This document shows positions 16,576 to 25,798 of a stretch of 64,000 nt of DNA, piece after piece (position 1 is the first letter of the stretch; each line of letters opens with the position of its first letter). Below the pieces are notes generated by a model. It ran no database searches. It worked only from the letters and a program-made list of their open reading frames with translations, and was not told the DNA's origin. A program made the position numbers and the translations under genes. This DNA comes from JAWXCM01 sp034408745. Its GTDB lineage: Bacteria > Acidobacteriota > Terriglobia > Bryobacterales > Bryobacteraceae. The DNA is taken from NCBI GenBank assembly GCA_034408745.1, contig JAWXCM010000320.1:1-64000 (forward strand), given 5' to 3'.

Positions 16576-17862
16576 CTAGGCTGCGCGCTTCATCACGCGC
16601 GTCGACCACACCTCGGCGAACAACCGGAATGCCCTGGGCTCTCGTTGACCCACCAACATGCGGATCACCTCAACACCAGCCCAAACCAGATACGTGTAAG
16701 TAATCCATTCGTGAATGTGACGTGAGATGAAACCCAGGCCGGAATCGCCCGGAGACACCGGTGAGAACAGGAACTGCACAAACCACATCACGAACAGCAC
16801 CGTGGCTTCCCACCACGCCAGCTCCATGTTGATCAGGAACATCAGGCCCACTGCCGACTGCCCGAGGGTCATCAGCAACTCCAGCGACTGCTGATCGTCG
16901 AACGTGATCGGCGTCATCGCGCCCTTGCTCATCGAGTACACCACCGGCAGCATCGCCGTAAGCAGCGTCCACTGGTTGATGTTGCTCGACACCATGTTCA
17001 TCAGTGCCATTGGAGACTTATCCACGGTCCGGGCCCAGTAGAACGCCGAGACCTTCTCCGGGAACTCCGAAACAAACGGCGCAACCCACTGAATGAACAC
17101 GAACTCCGGAACACCCAGCACCATCGAAACCGCCAGCAGACTGCCGAGGAACGGATCCGCCATGAAATAAATCAGCGCGCCGCCGGCAAGGAACAGCGCC
17201 GCGATCATTGCGTTGCGGACCATCGGAGCCGACGTCACAATCGTGCGCGGAATGATCTCGAGCTCATTCACCGACTCCGCCTCTTCCGGCGGCATCTTGC
17301 TGAGCACAACCAGATAAGCGATATAAATCGCTATCAGAATCGCGGCGTCCACCAGATTGAGCGACCGTTTGAACCACACCAGGCTGATGTACACCAGCGG
17401 CACCATCAGTCCCACCACCTCGACGCAGTGTCCGTGTTCCAGGCGGATCGCTCTCAGCGGCGTGCCGCTTCGTCTCCGGTGGAAGTACGCAGTGACCGCG
17501 TAAATCATCGGCCACCCGAGCCCTGTGAGCAGGCGCAGCGCGCCCGTCAGCCCGGCCAGCAGCAAAGGAACTTGCTGCTTCCACGCCAGCACCGCTTCTA
17601 CCGCGAACTCCGGAAGCGTCTGCAGCCATGCAAGTATTGCCAGCGCGAAACCCTGCGCAATGAAAAACTGCGCCGATTCAGCCGCCCAGGCAATCAGCAT
17701 CGATGCCAGCAGAATGGCGGGAGCCGTCCAGAAGACAGCACTCGGACTGGTCCTGGCCACTTCCGCGGCGGCCAGCAGTGCGAAGGTGAATATCGACACA
17801 CGTACGCCCATCACCTGGGACGAAGTCGCGGGACGCAAACTACGGGAACGTAACCTGAGCAT
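16576..17862 (-). CDS. Sodium/calcium exchanger family membrane protein
   Basis: 428 residues with about 10-11 hydrophobic segments. Two inverted alpha-repeats typical of the Ca2+/cation antiporter superfamily are visible: QGFALAILAWLQTLPEFAVEA in the first half and WVAPFVSEFPEKVSAFYW in the second, each with the Pro-Glu pair that binds the cation. The protein should exchange Ca2+ (or another cation) for Na+ or H+ across the inner membrane. ATG at 17862 overlaps the end of nadB by 23 bases; an alternative ATG at 17811 removes the overlap. Confidence 0.8.
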   Translation of the reverse strand: MLRLRSRSLRPATSSQVMGVRVSIFTFALLAAAEVARTSPSAVFWTAPAILLASMLIAWAAESAQFFIAQGFALAILAWLQTLPEFAVEAVLAWKQQVPLLLAGLTGALRLLTGLGWPMIYAVTAYFHRRRSGTPLRAIRLEHGHCVEVVGLMVPLVYISLVWFKRSLNLVDAAILIAIYIAYLVVLSKMPPEEAESVNELEIIPRTIVTSAPMVRNAMIAALFLAGGALIYFMADPFLGSLLAVSMVLGVPEFVFIQWVAPFVSEFPEKVSAFYWARTVDKSPMALMNMVSSNINQWTLLTAMLPVVYSMSKGAMTPITFDDQQSLELLMTLGQSAVGLMFLINMELAWWEATVLFVMWFVQFLFSPVSPGDSGLGFISRHIHEWITYTYLVWAGVEVIRMLVGQREPRAFRLFAEVWSTRVMKRAA

Positions 17863-19369
17863 TTTCCTTGTTGATTACAGAGTGCCGCCGATATTCCTCG
17901 CGAGTTTCCGGGAAATCGGTCCGATAATGTCCGCCGCGGCTTTCTTCCCGCGCCAGAGCGCACCGTGCCGTCAGCGTTGCCACGGTATGAATGTTCCTCA
18001 ACTCAAAACCCGCGCGCGCCGTGTTCGACTTTTCAGACGAACCAGCCGCGTCCAGTTCATCGAGCGCGGTTCTGAGCCCATCGGCGCAACGCGCAATCCC
18101 GCAGTGCATCCACGTGAGTTCGCGGACCCGGTCTTCTTCAATGGCGGGAATTAGCATGGGCCCTGGGATCTCACCCCGACTCGGCGAATCCTCCACCCAT
18201 TCTCGCATCGCCGCGCCCGCACGAGCCCCGAACACCACGCCTTCCAGCAGTGAATTGCTCGCCAGCCGGTTGGCGCCATGCACGCCCGTGCACGCAGCTT
18301 CACCCGCCGCGAACAGCCTGGGCAGCGTCGAGCGGCCGTTCAGATCCGTGTGCACGCCACCCATCGCATAATGCGCAGCCGGGTGAACCGGAACCGGAGC
18401 ACCCGTAATGTCCACCCCGTGCGCCAGACACGTCTCATACACGCGCGGAAACCGGCGGCGTACGAACTCCGCGCCCAGGTGTGCCAGCTGCAGACACACC
18501 GGAGCGCCCGTCCGGGCCATTTCCGCCACAATCGACCGCGAGACCACATCGCGAGGCGCCAGTTCCCCCATCTCGTGGTAATGGGACATGAAGCGCTCCC
18601 CCGCCTGGTTGATCAGGTACGCGCCCTCGCCCCGGAGTGCTTCAGTCAGCAGGAATCGAGGCGCGCCGGGCACAAACAACGCCGTCGGATGGAACTGGAC
18701 AAACTCGATATCGCTGATCGCAGCACCCGCTCGATACGCCGCGGCCACACCGTCGCCAGTAGCCACCACCGGATTCGTTGTCTGGCTGTAGATCCGCCCC
18801 AGCCCTCCAGTAGCCAGCAGTACCGCCCGAGCCTCCAGCCGCACCATAGTCTTCGCCTGTTGATCGCAGGCGACAGCCCCACACACCGTGTCGCCATCTA
18901 CAAGCAAATCAACCACCGCGGAGAAACTGCGAAACGTGACGGATGGCAGTGACGACGCTCTGCGATACAGCGTGCGCGCCATTTCCCGGCCCGTGGAATC
19001 GCCATGCGAATGCAGGACGCGATTCCGGCTGTGAGCTCCTTCCCGCGCAAACACAAGCTTGGCGCCCTCGCGGTCGAACTCGATGCCCCAGTCCATCAAA
19101 TCCTGAATCGCCGCCGGACCCTCTTCCACCAGGACGCGAACGGCGGCTTCGTTGCACAACCCGGCACCCGCAACAATGGTGTCGTGCTCATGCAGCGACA
19201 CTTCATCGTCGTCACTCAGCGCAACGGCGATGCCTCCCTGGGCATACTCCGAAGAGGATTCGCGCAGCGTATCCTTGGCAACCACCAGCACCGAACCGGA
19301 TGAAGCAAGTTCAATGGCGGCGCGCATGCCAGCGACTCCGGCGCCAACAATGAGGTAATCGTATTTCAG
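17840..19369 (-). CDS. nadB: L-aspartate oxidase, apparently with a CTG start
   Basis: The first enzyme of de novo NAD synthesis: oxidises L-aspartate to iminoaspartate with FAD. The nearest ATG (19327) would begin inside the FAD-binding loop and lose GAGVAG. Reading 14 codons upstream in frame gives LKYDYLIVGAGVAGMRAA from a CTG at 19369 preceded by GGAAA, the expected N-terminus, giving 509 residues. Other motifs: SSSEYAQGGIAVAL, the HSHGDSTGREM active-site segment, GGLGRIYSQTTNP, QFHPTALF, and GEAACTGVHGANRLASNSLLEG. It is divergent from aroB across about 50 bases. nadA and nadC are not nearby. Confidence 0.92.
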   Translation of the reverse strand: MKYDYLIVGAGVAGMRAAIELASSGSVLVVAKDTLRESSSEYAQGGIAVALSDDDEVSLHEHDTIVAGAGLCNEAAVRVLVEEGPAAIQDLMDWGIEFDREGAKLVFAREGAHSRNRVLHSHGDSTGREMARTLYRRASSLPSVTFRSFSAVVDLLVDGDTVCGAVACDQQAKTMVRLEARAVLLATGGLGRIYSQTTNPVVATGDGVAAAYRAGAAISDIEFVQFHPTALFVPGAPRFLLTEALRGEGAYLINQAGERFMSHYHEMGELAPRDVVSRSIVAEMARTGAPVCLQLAHLGAEFVRRRFPRVYETCLAHGVDITGAPVPVHPAAHYAMGGVHTDLNGRSTLPRLFAAGEAACTGVHGANRLASNSLLEGVVFGARAGAAMREWVEDSPSRGEIPGPMLIPAIEEDRVRELTWMHCGIARCADGLRTALDELDAAGSSEKSNTARAGFELRNIHTVATLTARCALAREESRGGHYRTDFPETREEYRRHSVINKENAQVTFP

Positions 19370-19418
19370 GGTTTCCGTATAGCGGGGCGTGGCGATAATC
19401 CCATGTTACAACGGGGAT

Positions 19419-20483
19419 GTGCCTCAATACGAAGTCGTCACAGGGTCCAGCCGCTATCCCTGTGTCGTCGAACGTGGTGTCCTGAGCCGCGTACGTGAGT
19501 TCATCCCGGCGCGTGCCGGTAAAGTGTTTCTCACCACCACCGAAGATGTGTGGGAATTGCACGGCCGCAGGCTCGGCCTCGATGCACAGGTCCTGTTCTT
19601 CCCAGCCGGAGAAACCAACAAGCGTTTCCAGCACGTGGAAGCTCTGGCCGAGCAGATGGTGGAAGCCGGTGCCGACCGCTCCAGCATGGTCATCGCAATG
19701 GGCGGCGGTGTGGTCAACGATACGGGCGGATTCCTCGCCTCCATCTTTATGCGCGGCGTGCCCGTCATCCAGATCCCCACCACGCTTCTCTCCCAGGTCG
19801 ACGCGGCGGTCGGCGGCAAGACCGGGGTAAACCTGCGCTCCGGCAAGAACCTGATCGGCACCTTCCACCAGCCTCTCGCCGTGCTGGTCGATTCCGAAGT
19901 ACTGCGCACTCTGCCCGAACGCGAGTACCGCGCGGGCCTCTTTGAAGTCATCAAGCACGGTGTCATCGCCAGCCCGGAACTGTTTGCGCTGATGGACAGC
20001 CGTCGCGATGACGTGCTCGCCCAGGTGCCCGATGCAGTCGATTACATCGTCGCCGAATCCGTACGAATCAAAGCCGAGGTGGTCTCGGCGGACGAAAAGG
20101 AAGGCGGTCTGCGACGCATCCTGAACTTCGGCCACACCATCGGTCACGGACTCGAATCGGAGACTGGCTACTCGCGCTTCCTCCACGGAGAAGCCGTCGC
20201 GTTCGGCATGAAAGCCGCCACGCATCTCGCCTCGCTCGAAGGCGTGCTCACTGACGCCGGTCGCGATGCCATCCTGCACCAGGTCGAAGCGTATGGCCCG
20301 ATCCCCGCACTCGGCGGCATCGGGGCCGAAGCGCTGGTCGCACGCACCCTCAGCGACAAAAAGACCATTCAGGGTAAAGTGCACTTCGTATTGCCCGACC
20401 GCATCGGCCACACCGTCGTTCGATCCGGCATCGCACAAGCCCAGGTGCTGGAGGCAGTCCGGCGGGCACTGGGCGCGGCATGA
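19419..20483 (+). CDS. aroB: 3-dehydroquinate synthase
   Basis: 354 residues from GTG at 19419 (MPQYEVVTGSS), with ACGGGG just upstream; a GTG at 19389 would add ten residues. It converts DAHP to 3-dehydroquinate in the shikimate pathway using NAD and a metal ion. The NAD loop is GGGVVNDTGGF (usually GGGVVGD), then PTTLLSQVDAAVGGKTGVN. Metal ligands sit in YRAGLFEVIKHG (Glu), NFGHTIGHG (His) and LHGEAVAFGM (His). The stop overlaps the start of menG/ubiE by ATGA. Confidence 0.95.
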   Translation: MPQYEVVTGSSRYPCVVERGVLSRVREFIPARAGKVFLTTTEDVWELHGRRLGLDAQVLFFPAGETNKRFQHVEALAEQMVEAGADRSSMVIAMGGGVVNDTGGFLASIFMRGVPVIQIPTTLLSQVDAAVGGKTGVNLRSGKNLIGTFHQPLAVLVDSEVLRTLPEREYRAGLFEVIKHGVIASPELFALMDSRRDDVLAQVPDAVDYIVAESVRIKAEVVSADEKEGGLRRILNFGHTIGHGLESETGYSRFLHGEAVAFGMKAATHLASLEGVLTDAGRDAILHQVEAYGPIPALGGIGAEALVARTLSDKKTIQGKVHFVLPDRIGHTVVRSGIAQAQVLEAVRRALGAA

Positions 20484-21196
20484 GCGGCACCACGCCAAAG
20501 GGCATTCATGACGAGCGCCAGGCGGCCGCATGGGTGCGCGAGATGTTCGGCCAGGTCGCCCCGAAGTACGATCTGCTGAATCACCTGCTCTCGGCCAACG
20601 TCGACAAAATGTGGCGCGCCCGAACCGTAAAGCGCGTCATGCCCGTGCTCCGGCGCGCCGACGCCCGCGTGCTCGACCTCTGCTGCGGTACCGGCGACCT
20701 CGCCATTGCGCTTCGCGAAAAAGCGGCCGCGCAGATCCTCGCCAGCGACTTCTGCCACCCCATGCTAACGGCCGCCGCCCGCAAAGCGCCGCTGACATTA
20801 TTCGAAGCTGACGCCCTGCAGCTGCCCCTCGCCGACCAGTCGCTCGACCTGATCACCGTAGCGTTCGGCTTCCGCAATCTGGTCAACTACGAATCGGGAC
20901 TCCGCGAGCTGCGCCGCGTGCTAAGACCCGGCGGCACACTCGCCATTCTCGAGTTCTCCCAGCCGCCCAACCCGCTCTTCGCGCGCTTCTACGATTTCTA
21001 TTCGAACCGCGTGTTGCCAGCCATCGGGTCGGCCATCTCCGGCGCGAAGGAAGCCTACACGTATCTGCCGGAGTCCGTGCGCAAGTTCCCCAACGCGCCC
21101 GCGCTCGCCGAGCTCATGCGCACCACCGGATACAAAGAGGTAGCGTTTGAGCGCATGACATTTGGTGTCGTCGCGCTCCACACCGGACGCCGCTAA
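20480..21196 (+). CDS. ubiE: Demethylmenaquinone methyltransferase (UbiE/MenG family)
   Basis: 238 residues, class I SAM-dependent methyltransferase. Family-specific features are the N-terminal MFGQVAPKYDLLNHLLSANVD-type signature ending in KMWR, SAM motif I DLCCGTGDLA, and ILEFSQPPNPLF. In an organism of this type the likely reaction is the final C-methylation of menaquinone at the membrane; ubiE and menG are the same family. It is translationally coupled to aroB (ATGA), linking shikimate-derived aromatics to quinone formation. The 3' end overlaps the convergent ridA by 4 bases. Confidence 0.92.
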   Translation: MSGTTPKGIHDERQAAAWVREMFGQVAPKYDLLNHLLSANVDKMWRARTVKRVMPVLRRADARVLDLCCGTGDLAIALREKAAAQILASDFCHPMLTAAARKAPLTLFEADALQLPLADQSLDLITVAFGFRNLVNYESGLRELRRVLRPGGTLAILEFSQPPNPLFARFYDFYSNRVLPAIGSAISGAKEAYTYLPESVRKFPNAPALAELMRTTGYKEVAFERMTFGVVALHTGRR

Positions 21197-21573
21197 CCAG
21201 CGATCGCAATACAGTCGATCTCAACCTGCACGTCGCGGGGCAGCCGCGCCGCTTCCACCGTCGACCGCGCCGGTGGGTTCGTTCCGAAATAACGCGCGTA
21301 CACCTCGTTCATCTTCGGAAACGTGCCCATGTCTTTGAGAAACACCGTGGTCTTCAACACCTTCTCGAAGGAGGACCCCGACGCTTCCAGCACGGCCCGC
21401 ATGTTCTCCAGCACGCGCTCCGTCTGAACGGCTATGTCACCCTCCACAAGCTGCCCGCTGGCCGGATCGAGCGGGATCTGCCCGCTCAGGAATACCAGCC
21501 CGTTCCACGCCACTGCCTGTGAGTACGGGCCGATGGCTTTGGGTGCGTCTTCTGTTGCGATGATTTGCTTCAT
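21193..21573 (-). CDS. ridA: RidA family reactive-intermediate deaminase
   Basis: 126 residues, standard length. Hallmarks: AIGPYSQAV near the N-terminus, GLVFLSGQIPLDP, the catalytic Arg in NPPARSTVEAARLP, and EIDCIA at the C-terminus. RidA trimers hydrolyse reactive enamine/imine products of PLP enzymes to keto acids and ammonia. The start overlaps the pyrD stop by ATGA on the same strand, so it is co-transcribed with pyrD. Confidence 0.93.
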   Translation of the reverse strand: MKQIIATEDAPKAIGPYSQAVAWNGLVFLSGQIPLDPASGQLVEGDIAVQTERVLENMRAVLEASGSSFEKVLKTTVFLKDMGTFPKMNEVYARYFGTNPPARSTVEAARLPRDVQVEIDCIAIAG

Positions 21574-22496
21574 GGCTTTCCCAGCCGCAGTGTGCCGACC
21601 AGGTCGCGCACTCCGGCAATCTTCTCCTGTTTCAGAAATGAGTCCAGTTCACGGGCGATTCGCCCAGTAGCCGAGGGATCCCAGAAGCTGGCCGTGCCGA
21701 CTTCCACCGCGCTCGCTCCCGCGATCAGAAACTCCGCGGCATCTTCTCCCGTCGCGATACCACCCAGTCCAATCACCGGGATCCGTACCGCCTGAGCCGC
21801 TTCATACACCATGCGTAGCGCAATCGGCTTGATCGCAGGACCGGACAGTCCACCAAATCCGGCGCCGATCCGGGGCCGCCGGGTGCGTACGTCTATTGCC
21901 AGCGATACAAATGTGTTCACCAGCGAGACGGCATCGGCGCCCGATTCCTCGGCCGCTTTCGCAATCGGCGCAATTGCCGCAACGTTCGGCGATAACTTCA
22001 CAATCAGCGGTCGCTTCGAGACAGCCCGAACGGCCCGCACCACCTCACCCAGCAGACAGGGGTCGGCCGAAAAGAACATACCGCCGTGCTTCGTGTTCGG
22101 GCACGAGACATTCAGCTCATACGCCGACGGACCCTCAACACCCTCCAGCCGCCGCACCACTTCGACGTAATCCTCCACCGCATACCCAAACACATTTACA
22201 AAATAAGGGGTTTGAAATCGACGGAGTGCCGGAACCTTTTCCCGTACAAAGGCCTCGACCCCAATATTCTGCAGGCCGATGGAATTGATCATTCCGCCCT
22301 CGGCCTCCCAGATCCTCGGCGCCGGGTTGCCGGCCATGGGTTCACGGGAGATGCCCTTTGTTACAAACGCACCAATGGCTGTGAGGTCTGCAACGGATTC
22401 AAACTCGATTCCGTAAGCAAACGTACCGGACGCAGCGATGATGGGATTTCTAAGGTCGAGCCCTGACAGATTTATCTGGAGCCGGGTGGAACGCAC
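21570..22496 (-). CDS. pyrD: Dihydroorotate dehydrogenase, class 1B catalytic subunit
   Basis: 308 residues from a GTG at 22496. FMN-binding TIM barrel; oxidises dihydroorotate to orotate in pyrimidine synthesis. The catalytic Cys132 is in NVSCPNTKHGG (class 1 uses Cys, class 2 uses Ser). Other motifs: NPIIAASGTFAYG, GLQNIGVEAF, VKLSPNV, GGLSGPAIKPIALR and GLGGIATGEDAAEFLIAGAS. Class 1B needs an electron-transfer partner PyrK, which is not in the window. It precedes ridA with an ATGA overlap. Confidence 0.94.
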   Translation of the reverse strand: MRSTRLQINLSGLDLRNPIIAASGTFAYGIEFESVADLTAIGAFVTKGISREPMAGNPAPRIWEAEGGMINSIGLQNIGVEAFVREKVPALRRFQTPYFVNVFGYAVEDYVEVVRRLEGVEGPSAYELNVSCPNTKHGGMFFSADPCLLGEVVRAVRAVSKRPLIVKLSPNVAAIAPIAKAAEESGADAVSLVNTFVSLAIDVRTRRPRIGAGFGGLSGPAIKPIALRMVYEAAQAVRIPVIGLGGIATGEDAAEFLIAGASAVEVGTASFWDPSATGRIARELDSFLKQEKIAGVRDLVGTLRLGKP

Positions 22497-22582
22497 TCGG
22501 CATCAGCATAGCAGGCGACCGGTTTCCCCGAAGGTTCGCTGTAGTTTCGGACAAAATCTTCCGATAGAGAAGTAAGTCCACC

Positions 22583-24148
22583 GTGACGAAACCACCTCAG
22601 TTTCGCAGCCTCGCTTCCAAGTTCTTTCTGCTGACGGCGGCGCTCGTGTTCTGGGTTGTGGCCGTCATCATCGCTTACGATCTGCGCCAGGACACATTCG
22701 ATCTGAGCAAGGGCATCCTGCTCTGCGTAGTCGTTCTGCTGGTCTCCGGCGCCATTTCGAAACTCACTATTCGCCTGCTGGCGAAACCCTTAACCCAGCT
22801 GCACGAAGGCATGCTCGCGGTGCAGTCCGGCAAACTCGCGCCCATCCAGATCAGCCGCACCAACGACGAAATCGAGTCCCTGGGTCATAGCTTCAACACT
22901 ATGATCCACGCGCTGGCCACCACGCAGGCCGAGCTACTGAAGAGCAATGAACTGCTGGAAGAGCGCATCAAACAGCGCACCACCGAGCTCGAAGTAGCCA
23001 TGCAGGAGGCCCTCGCCGCCAGCCGAACCAAGAGCGAGTTTCTGGCCAACATGTCGCACGAACTACGCACCCCCATGAACGGAGTGCTCGGCATGATGAA
23101 CATCGTGCTGGATTCCGACATGACGCCAGCACAGCGCGACAGCCTCGAGACGGCGCGCCGCTGCGCCTATTCGCTGCTTGCCATCTTGAATGATTTGCTC
23201 GATTTCTCCAAAATCGAAGCTGGCCGCATGGTGCTGGAACATATCCCGTTCGAGGTTCGCACTGTGCTCACGGACTGCACCCGAACCTACATGCTGACCG
23301 CCGGATACAAAGGCGTTACCGTACACTCGGAGATCGACCCCGACCTCCCGGCGCTCGTCGAGGGCGACCCACTGCGGCTTCGCCAGATCCTGACCAACCT
23401 GGTCAGCAACGCCGTGAAATTCACCGATCACGGATCGGTCCACGTACGCGCCCGTATCGTTGAGCCCACCTCACCGTCCCGTATCAGAATCCGGCTGGAA
23501 GTGGAAGACACCGGCATCGGCATCCCGGCAGACAAGCAGGCCCAGATATTTGAGAGCTTCACCCAGGCCGACAACAGCATCAGCCGCCGTTACGGGGGTA
23601 CCGGCCTTGGCCTTGCCATCACGCGCAGCCTCGTCGACATTCAGGGCGGCACTCTGACGCTCGAAAGTACGCCCGGCCGCGGCAGCCTCTTCGCCTGCAC
23701 GCTGGAATATGGCCGCTACACAGAAACGGATAGCCTGAATAATGCGCCCGGCACCTGTGCGCCGCGAATCCTTGTGGTGGAAGACAACAAAGTGAACCAG
23801 AAGCTGGTATGCACCATCCTCGAACGGCGAGGCTATCAGGTGGTGCCCGCCGACAATGGAGTCGAGGCACTGGCTGTGATGGAAACGACACCGTTCCGGC
23901 TGGTTCTGATGGACGTGCAGATGCCCGTGATGGACGGCATCGAAACAACTCACCGAATTCGCAGGGATCCCCGTTTCCAGGACCTGCCCGTGGTGGCGAT
24001 GACGGCACGCGCCATGGACGGGGACCGCGAGGCGTGCCTCGCAGCCGGCATGAATGCCTTCGTCACCAAACCGATCCACGCGGCCCACCTGCTCAGCGTG
24101 GTCGAGGAATACACCGCCTCGGCACAGCCCAAAGCGGCTTTCGCCTGA
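22583..24148 (+). CDS. Hybrid sensor histidine kinase with C-terminal receiver
   Basis: 521 residues from a GTG. Two membrane segments (about 13-31 and 44-66) enclose only about a dozen outside residues, so there is no real periplasmic sensor; a HAMP linker and a coiled coil follow (to about 145). HisKA has His159 in MSHELRTPMNG; the ATPase domain has N-box TNLVSNAVKFTD, DTGIGIP and GGTGLGLAI. The receiver (about 395-515) has Asp444 in LMDVQMPVMDG and Lys in VTKPI. It should autophosphorylate and relay internally to the receiver, then to an unidentified Hpt protein. No response regulator is adjacent. Confidence 0.92.
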   Translation: MTKPPQFRSLASKFFLLTAALVFWVVAVIIAYDLRQDTFDLSKGILLCVVVLLVSGAISKLTIRLLAKPLTQLHEGMLAVQSGKLAPIQISRTNDEIESLGHSFNTMIHALATTQAELLKSNELLEERIKQRTTELEVAMQEALAASRTKSEFLANMSHELRTPMNGVLGMMNIVLDSDMTPAQRDSLETARRCAYSLLAILNDLLDFSKIEAGRMVLEHIPFEVRTVLTDCTRTYMLTAGYKGVTVHSEIDPDLPALVEGDPLRLRQILTNLVSNAVKFTDHGSVHVRARIVEPTSPSRIRIRLEVEDTGIGIPADKQAQIFESFTQADNSISRRYGGTGLGLAITRSLVDIQGGTLTLESTPGRGSLFACTLEYGRYTETDSLNNAPGTCAPRILVVEDNKVNQKLVCTILERRGYQVVPADNGVEALAVMETTPFRLVLMDVQMPVMDGIETTHRIRRDPRFQDLPVVAMTARAMDGDREACLAAGMNAFVTKPIHAAHLLSVVEEYTASAQPKAAFA

Positions 24149-24151
24149 GCG

Positions 24152-25798
24152 CTATCGACCTTCGCCAAACTCGACTACACCCGTAGCCCGCATTTTCTCC
24201 AGGGCCTCGGCCGGCAGTTGCCACTGGTTGTCGAACCGGCCCTCCACAATCACGTGGTCCAGCCCGCCGCGAAACAGGATGAAATCGCCGAAACTCTGCA
24301 GGGTTCGCCAGGCCGGCGCAACCCACGGCAAACCCGGGCGGTTGGCCTGATCCAGCCGGGTCCACCACGGCAGACCGGAACTCACAACTACATACCCCCC
24401 ACCGGAGGGATAAACGTAGACCAGACCGTAATCCGCGGCACTCGGGTTGAGGTGAAAAGGCAGTCTCGGAGCCAGCGCCGCGAGGCGCCCATTGGTCAGC
24501 CGGTTGCCGAACAGAACCTGGTTCGGGTACTCCGCGTCACGGACTTCCTTGTCCGCCAGAACCTTCAGTTGAAGCTGCAGCGGCTGCTTCGGACTGGACC
24601 AGTTGGCTGCGTGCATGGCCGTCTCCCGTCTCCGGATCAGTTCTTCCACCTCGGGATTGTCCTCGGTTCCATACACGTAGACGTGCCGAACCGAAGTGGC
24701 AGCGCCGACCGGCCCTTCGGCGCCTGGCTGCTTTTCATTCGCCTGGCTGACCGTAGCGCCTGCCGTCGACCAGCCCTTCCCGGAAGCATCGCGGCGAAAT
24801 ACCAGCGGCCCAGTTTGCCGGAGCGTCACCGTCTGCCCGTCGATCACCGCGCTCACCGGACGCGACGGAGCAGCCGCCGTGTCGACGCGGAATCCGCTCA
24901 GGTTCTTCGTCGATACTTCCAGCCGCCTGTCCCGAAGTTCCGCAGTCGCCGAGGCTGCCGTCCCGGGCGTCAGTTTCTCCAAACGAAGCCAATACGCCGA
25001 CGCCCGCGCATACGAATCGGCAGCGAATTGCACGCGCGTTGGCTTCGAAACACGGCGGTGATGCCCGAACCATTCAAAGATCGCCCGGTCCCGATACGCC
25101 GTATCCCAGGCATTATGCCGCACCGAGCGGTACTCGGCGTACTCTACGGCGACGCCCGCATCGCGAAGGCGCTGCACCCAGGCGCGAGTCTGGACGGCCG
25201 GGACTACCGGGTCGATCTCACCCTGAAACACCTTCACCGGCACGTTCTGCAAGTTGCCCGCCAGCTCTTCCAGCCCGTCCGGAACCGCCGGGCAGACCGC
25301 CGCCACCGCCGCCCAGATATCCGGCCGCGTCATCCCAAGCCACAGCGCACCACCACCCCCCAGAGACAGCCCAGTGAGATACACCCGGTCCGGGTCGACG
25401 CGAAACCGGCGTTTCACATCGGCCAGTACGTCCAGCACATCCTTTTCCCCGATGCCCCGATACCCCATGTCGCCGCGGGCCAGCGGACTGGCCACAATGT
25501 AATCCACGTCTCCAAGCGGCGGAAACACGCGCGAGGCCAGCACGTCCGATTCGCCCGGCAGGTTGCCTTTGCCGAACACCCGGCGAAGGTTCAGCCGGTG
25601 GTTTGAGCCCGCTCCATGGAGGCTGACCACCAGCGGCCATGTACGGTCGGGGGAGTAGTTGCGCGGAACGTACAGCGCATAGGGCTGGTCGGAATCGTCG
25701 ACATCGGACAGGAAGGTGACTACCTGTGGACCGGGCGAGAACGTTTGCGCCGCCGCAACCATCAGCAGCAGCGCGGCCGCAATCCCAGTCCTACGCAA
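24152..25798 (-). CDS. Secreted alpha/beta-hydrolase (esterase/peptidase family)
   Basis: 548 residues with a signal peptide (MRRTGIAAALLLMVAAAQTF). The hydrolase domain covers about residues 30-260: oxyanion-side LVVSLHGAGSNHR, nucleophile Ser in TGLSLGGGGAL, Asp in FQGEIDPVVP and His in SVRHNAWDT form a complete catalytic triad. The C-terminal 280 residues are a beta-rich extension without an identified domain. Possible substrates are acetylated or feruloylated polysaccharides or peptides. It overlaps the aldolase gene by 8 bases on the same strand, so both belong to one operon. Confidence 0.8.
   Translation of the reverse strand: MRRTGIAAALLLMVAAAQTFSPGPQVVTFLSDVDDSDQPYALYVPRNYSPDRTWPLVVSLHGAGSNHRLNLRRVFGKGNLPGESDVLASRVFPPLGDVDYIVASPLARGDMGYRGIGEKDVLDVLADVKRRFRVDPDRVYLTGLSLGGGGALWLGMTRPDIWAAVAAVCPAVPDGLEELAGNLQNVPVKVFQGEIDPVVPAVQTRAWVQRLRDAGVAVEYAEYRSVRHNAWDTAYRDRAIFEWFGHHRRVSKPTRVQFAADSYARASAYWLRLEKLTPGTAASATAELRDRRLEVSTKNLSGFRVDTAAAPSRPVSAVIDGQTVTLRQTGPLVFRRDASGKGWSTAGATVSQANEKQPGAEGPVGAATSVRHVYVYGTEDNPEVEELIRRRETAMHAANWSSPKQPLQLQLKVLADKEVRDAEYPNQVLFGNRLTNGRLAALAPRLPFHLNPSAADYGLVYVYPSGGGYVVVSSGLPWWTRLDQANRPGLPWVAPAWRTLQSFGDFILFRGGLDHVIVEGRFDNQWQLPAEALEKMRATGVVEFGEGR

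Noticed and set aside
19311..20531. 406-residue minus-strand open frame
   Set aside because: Antisense to aroB, which has all metal and NAD motifs on the plus strand.
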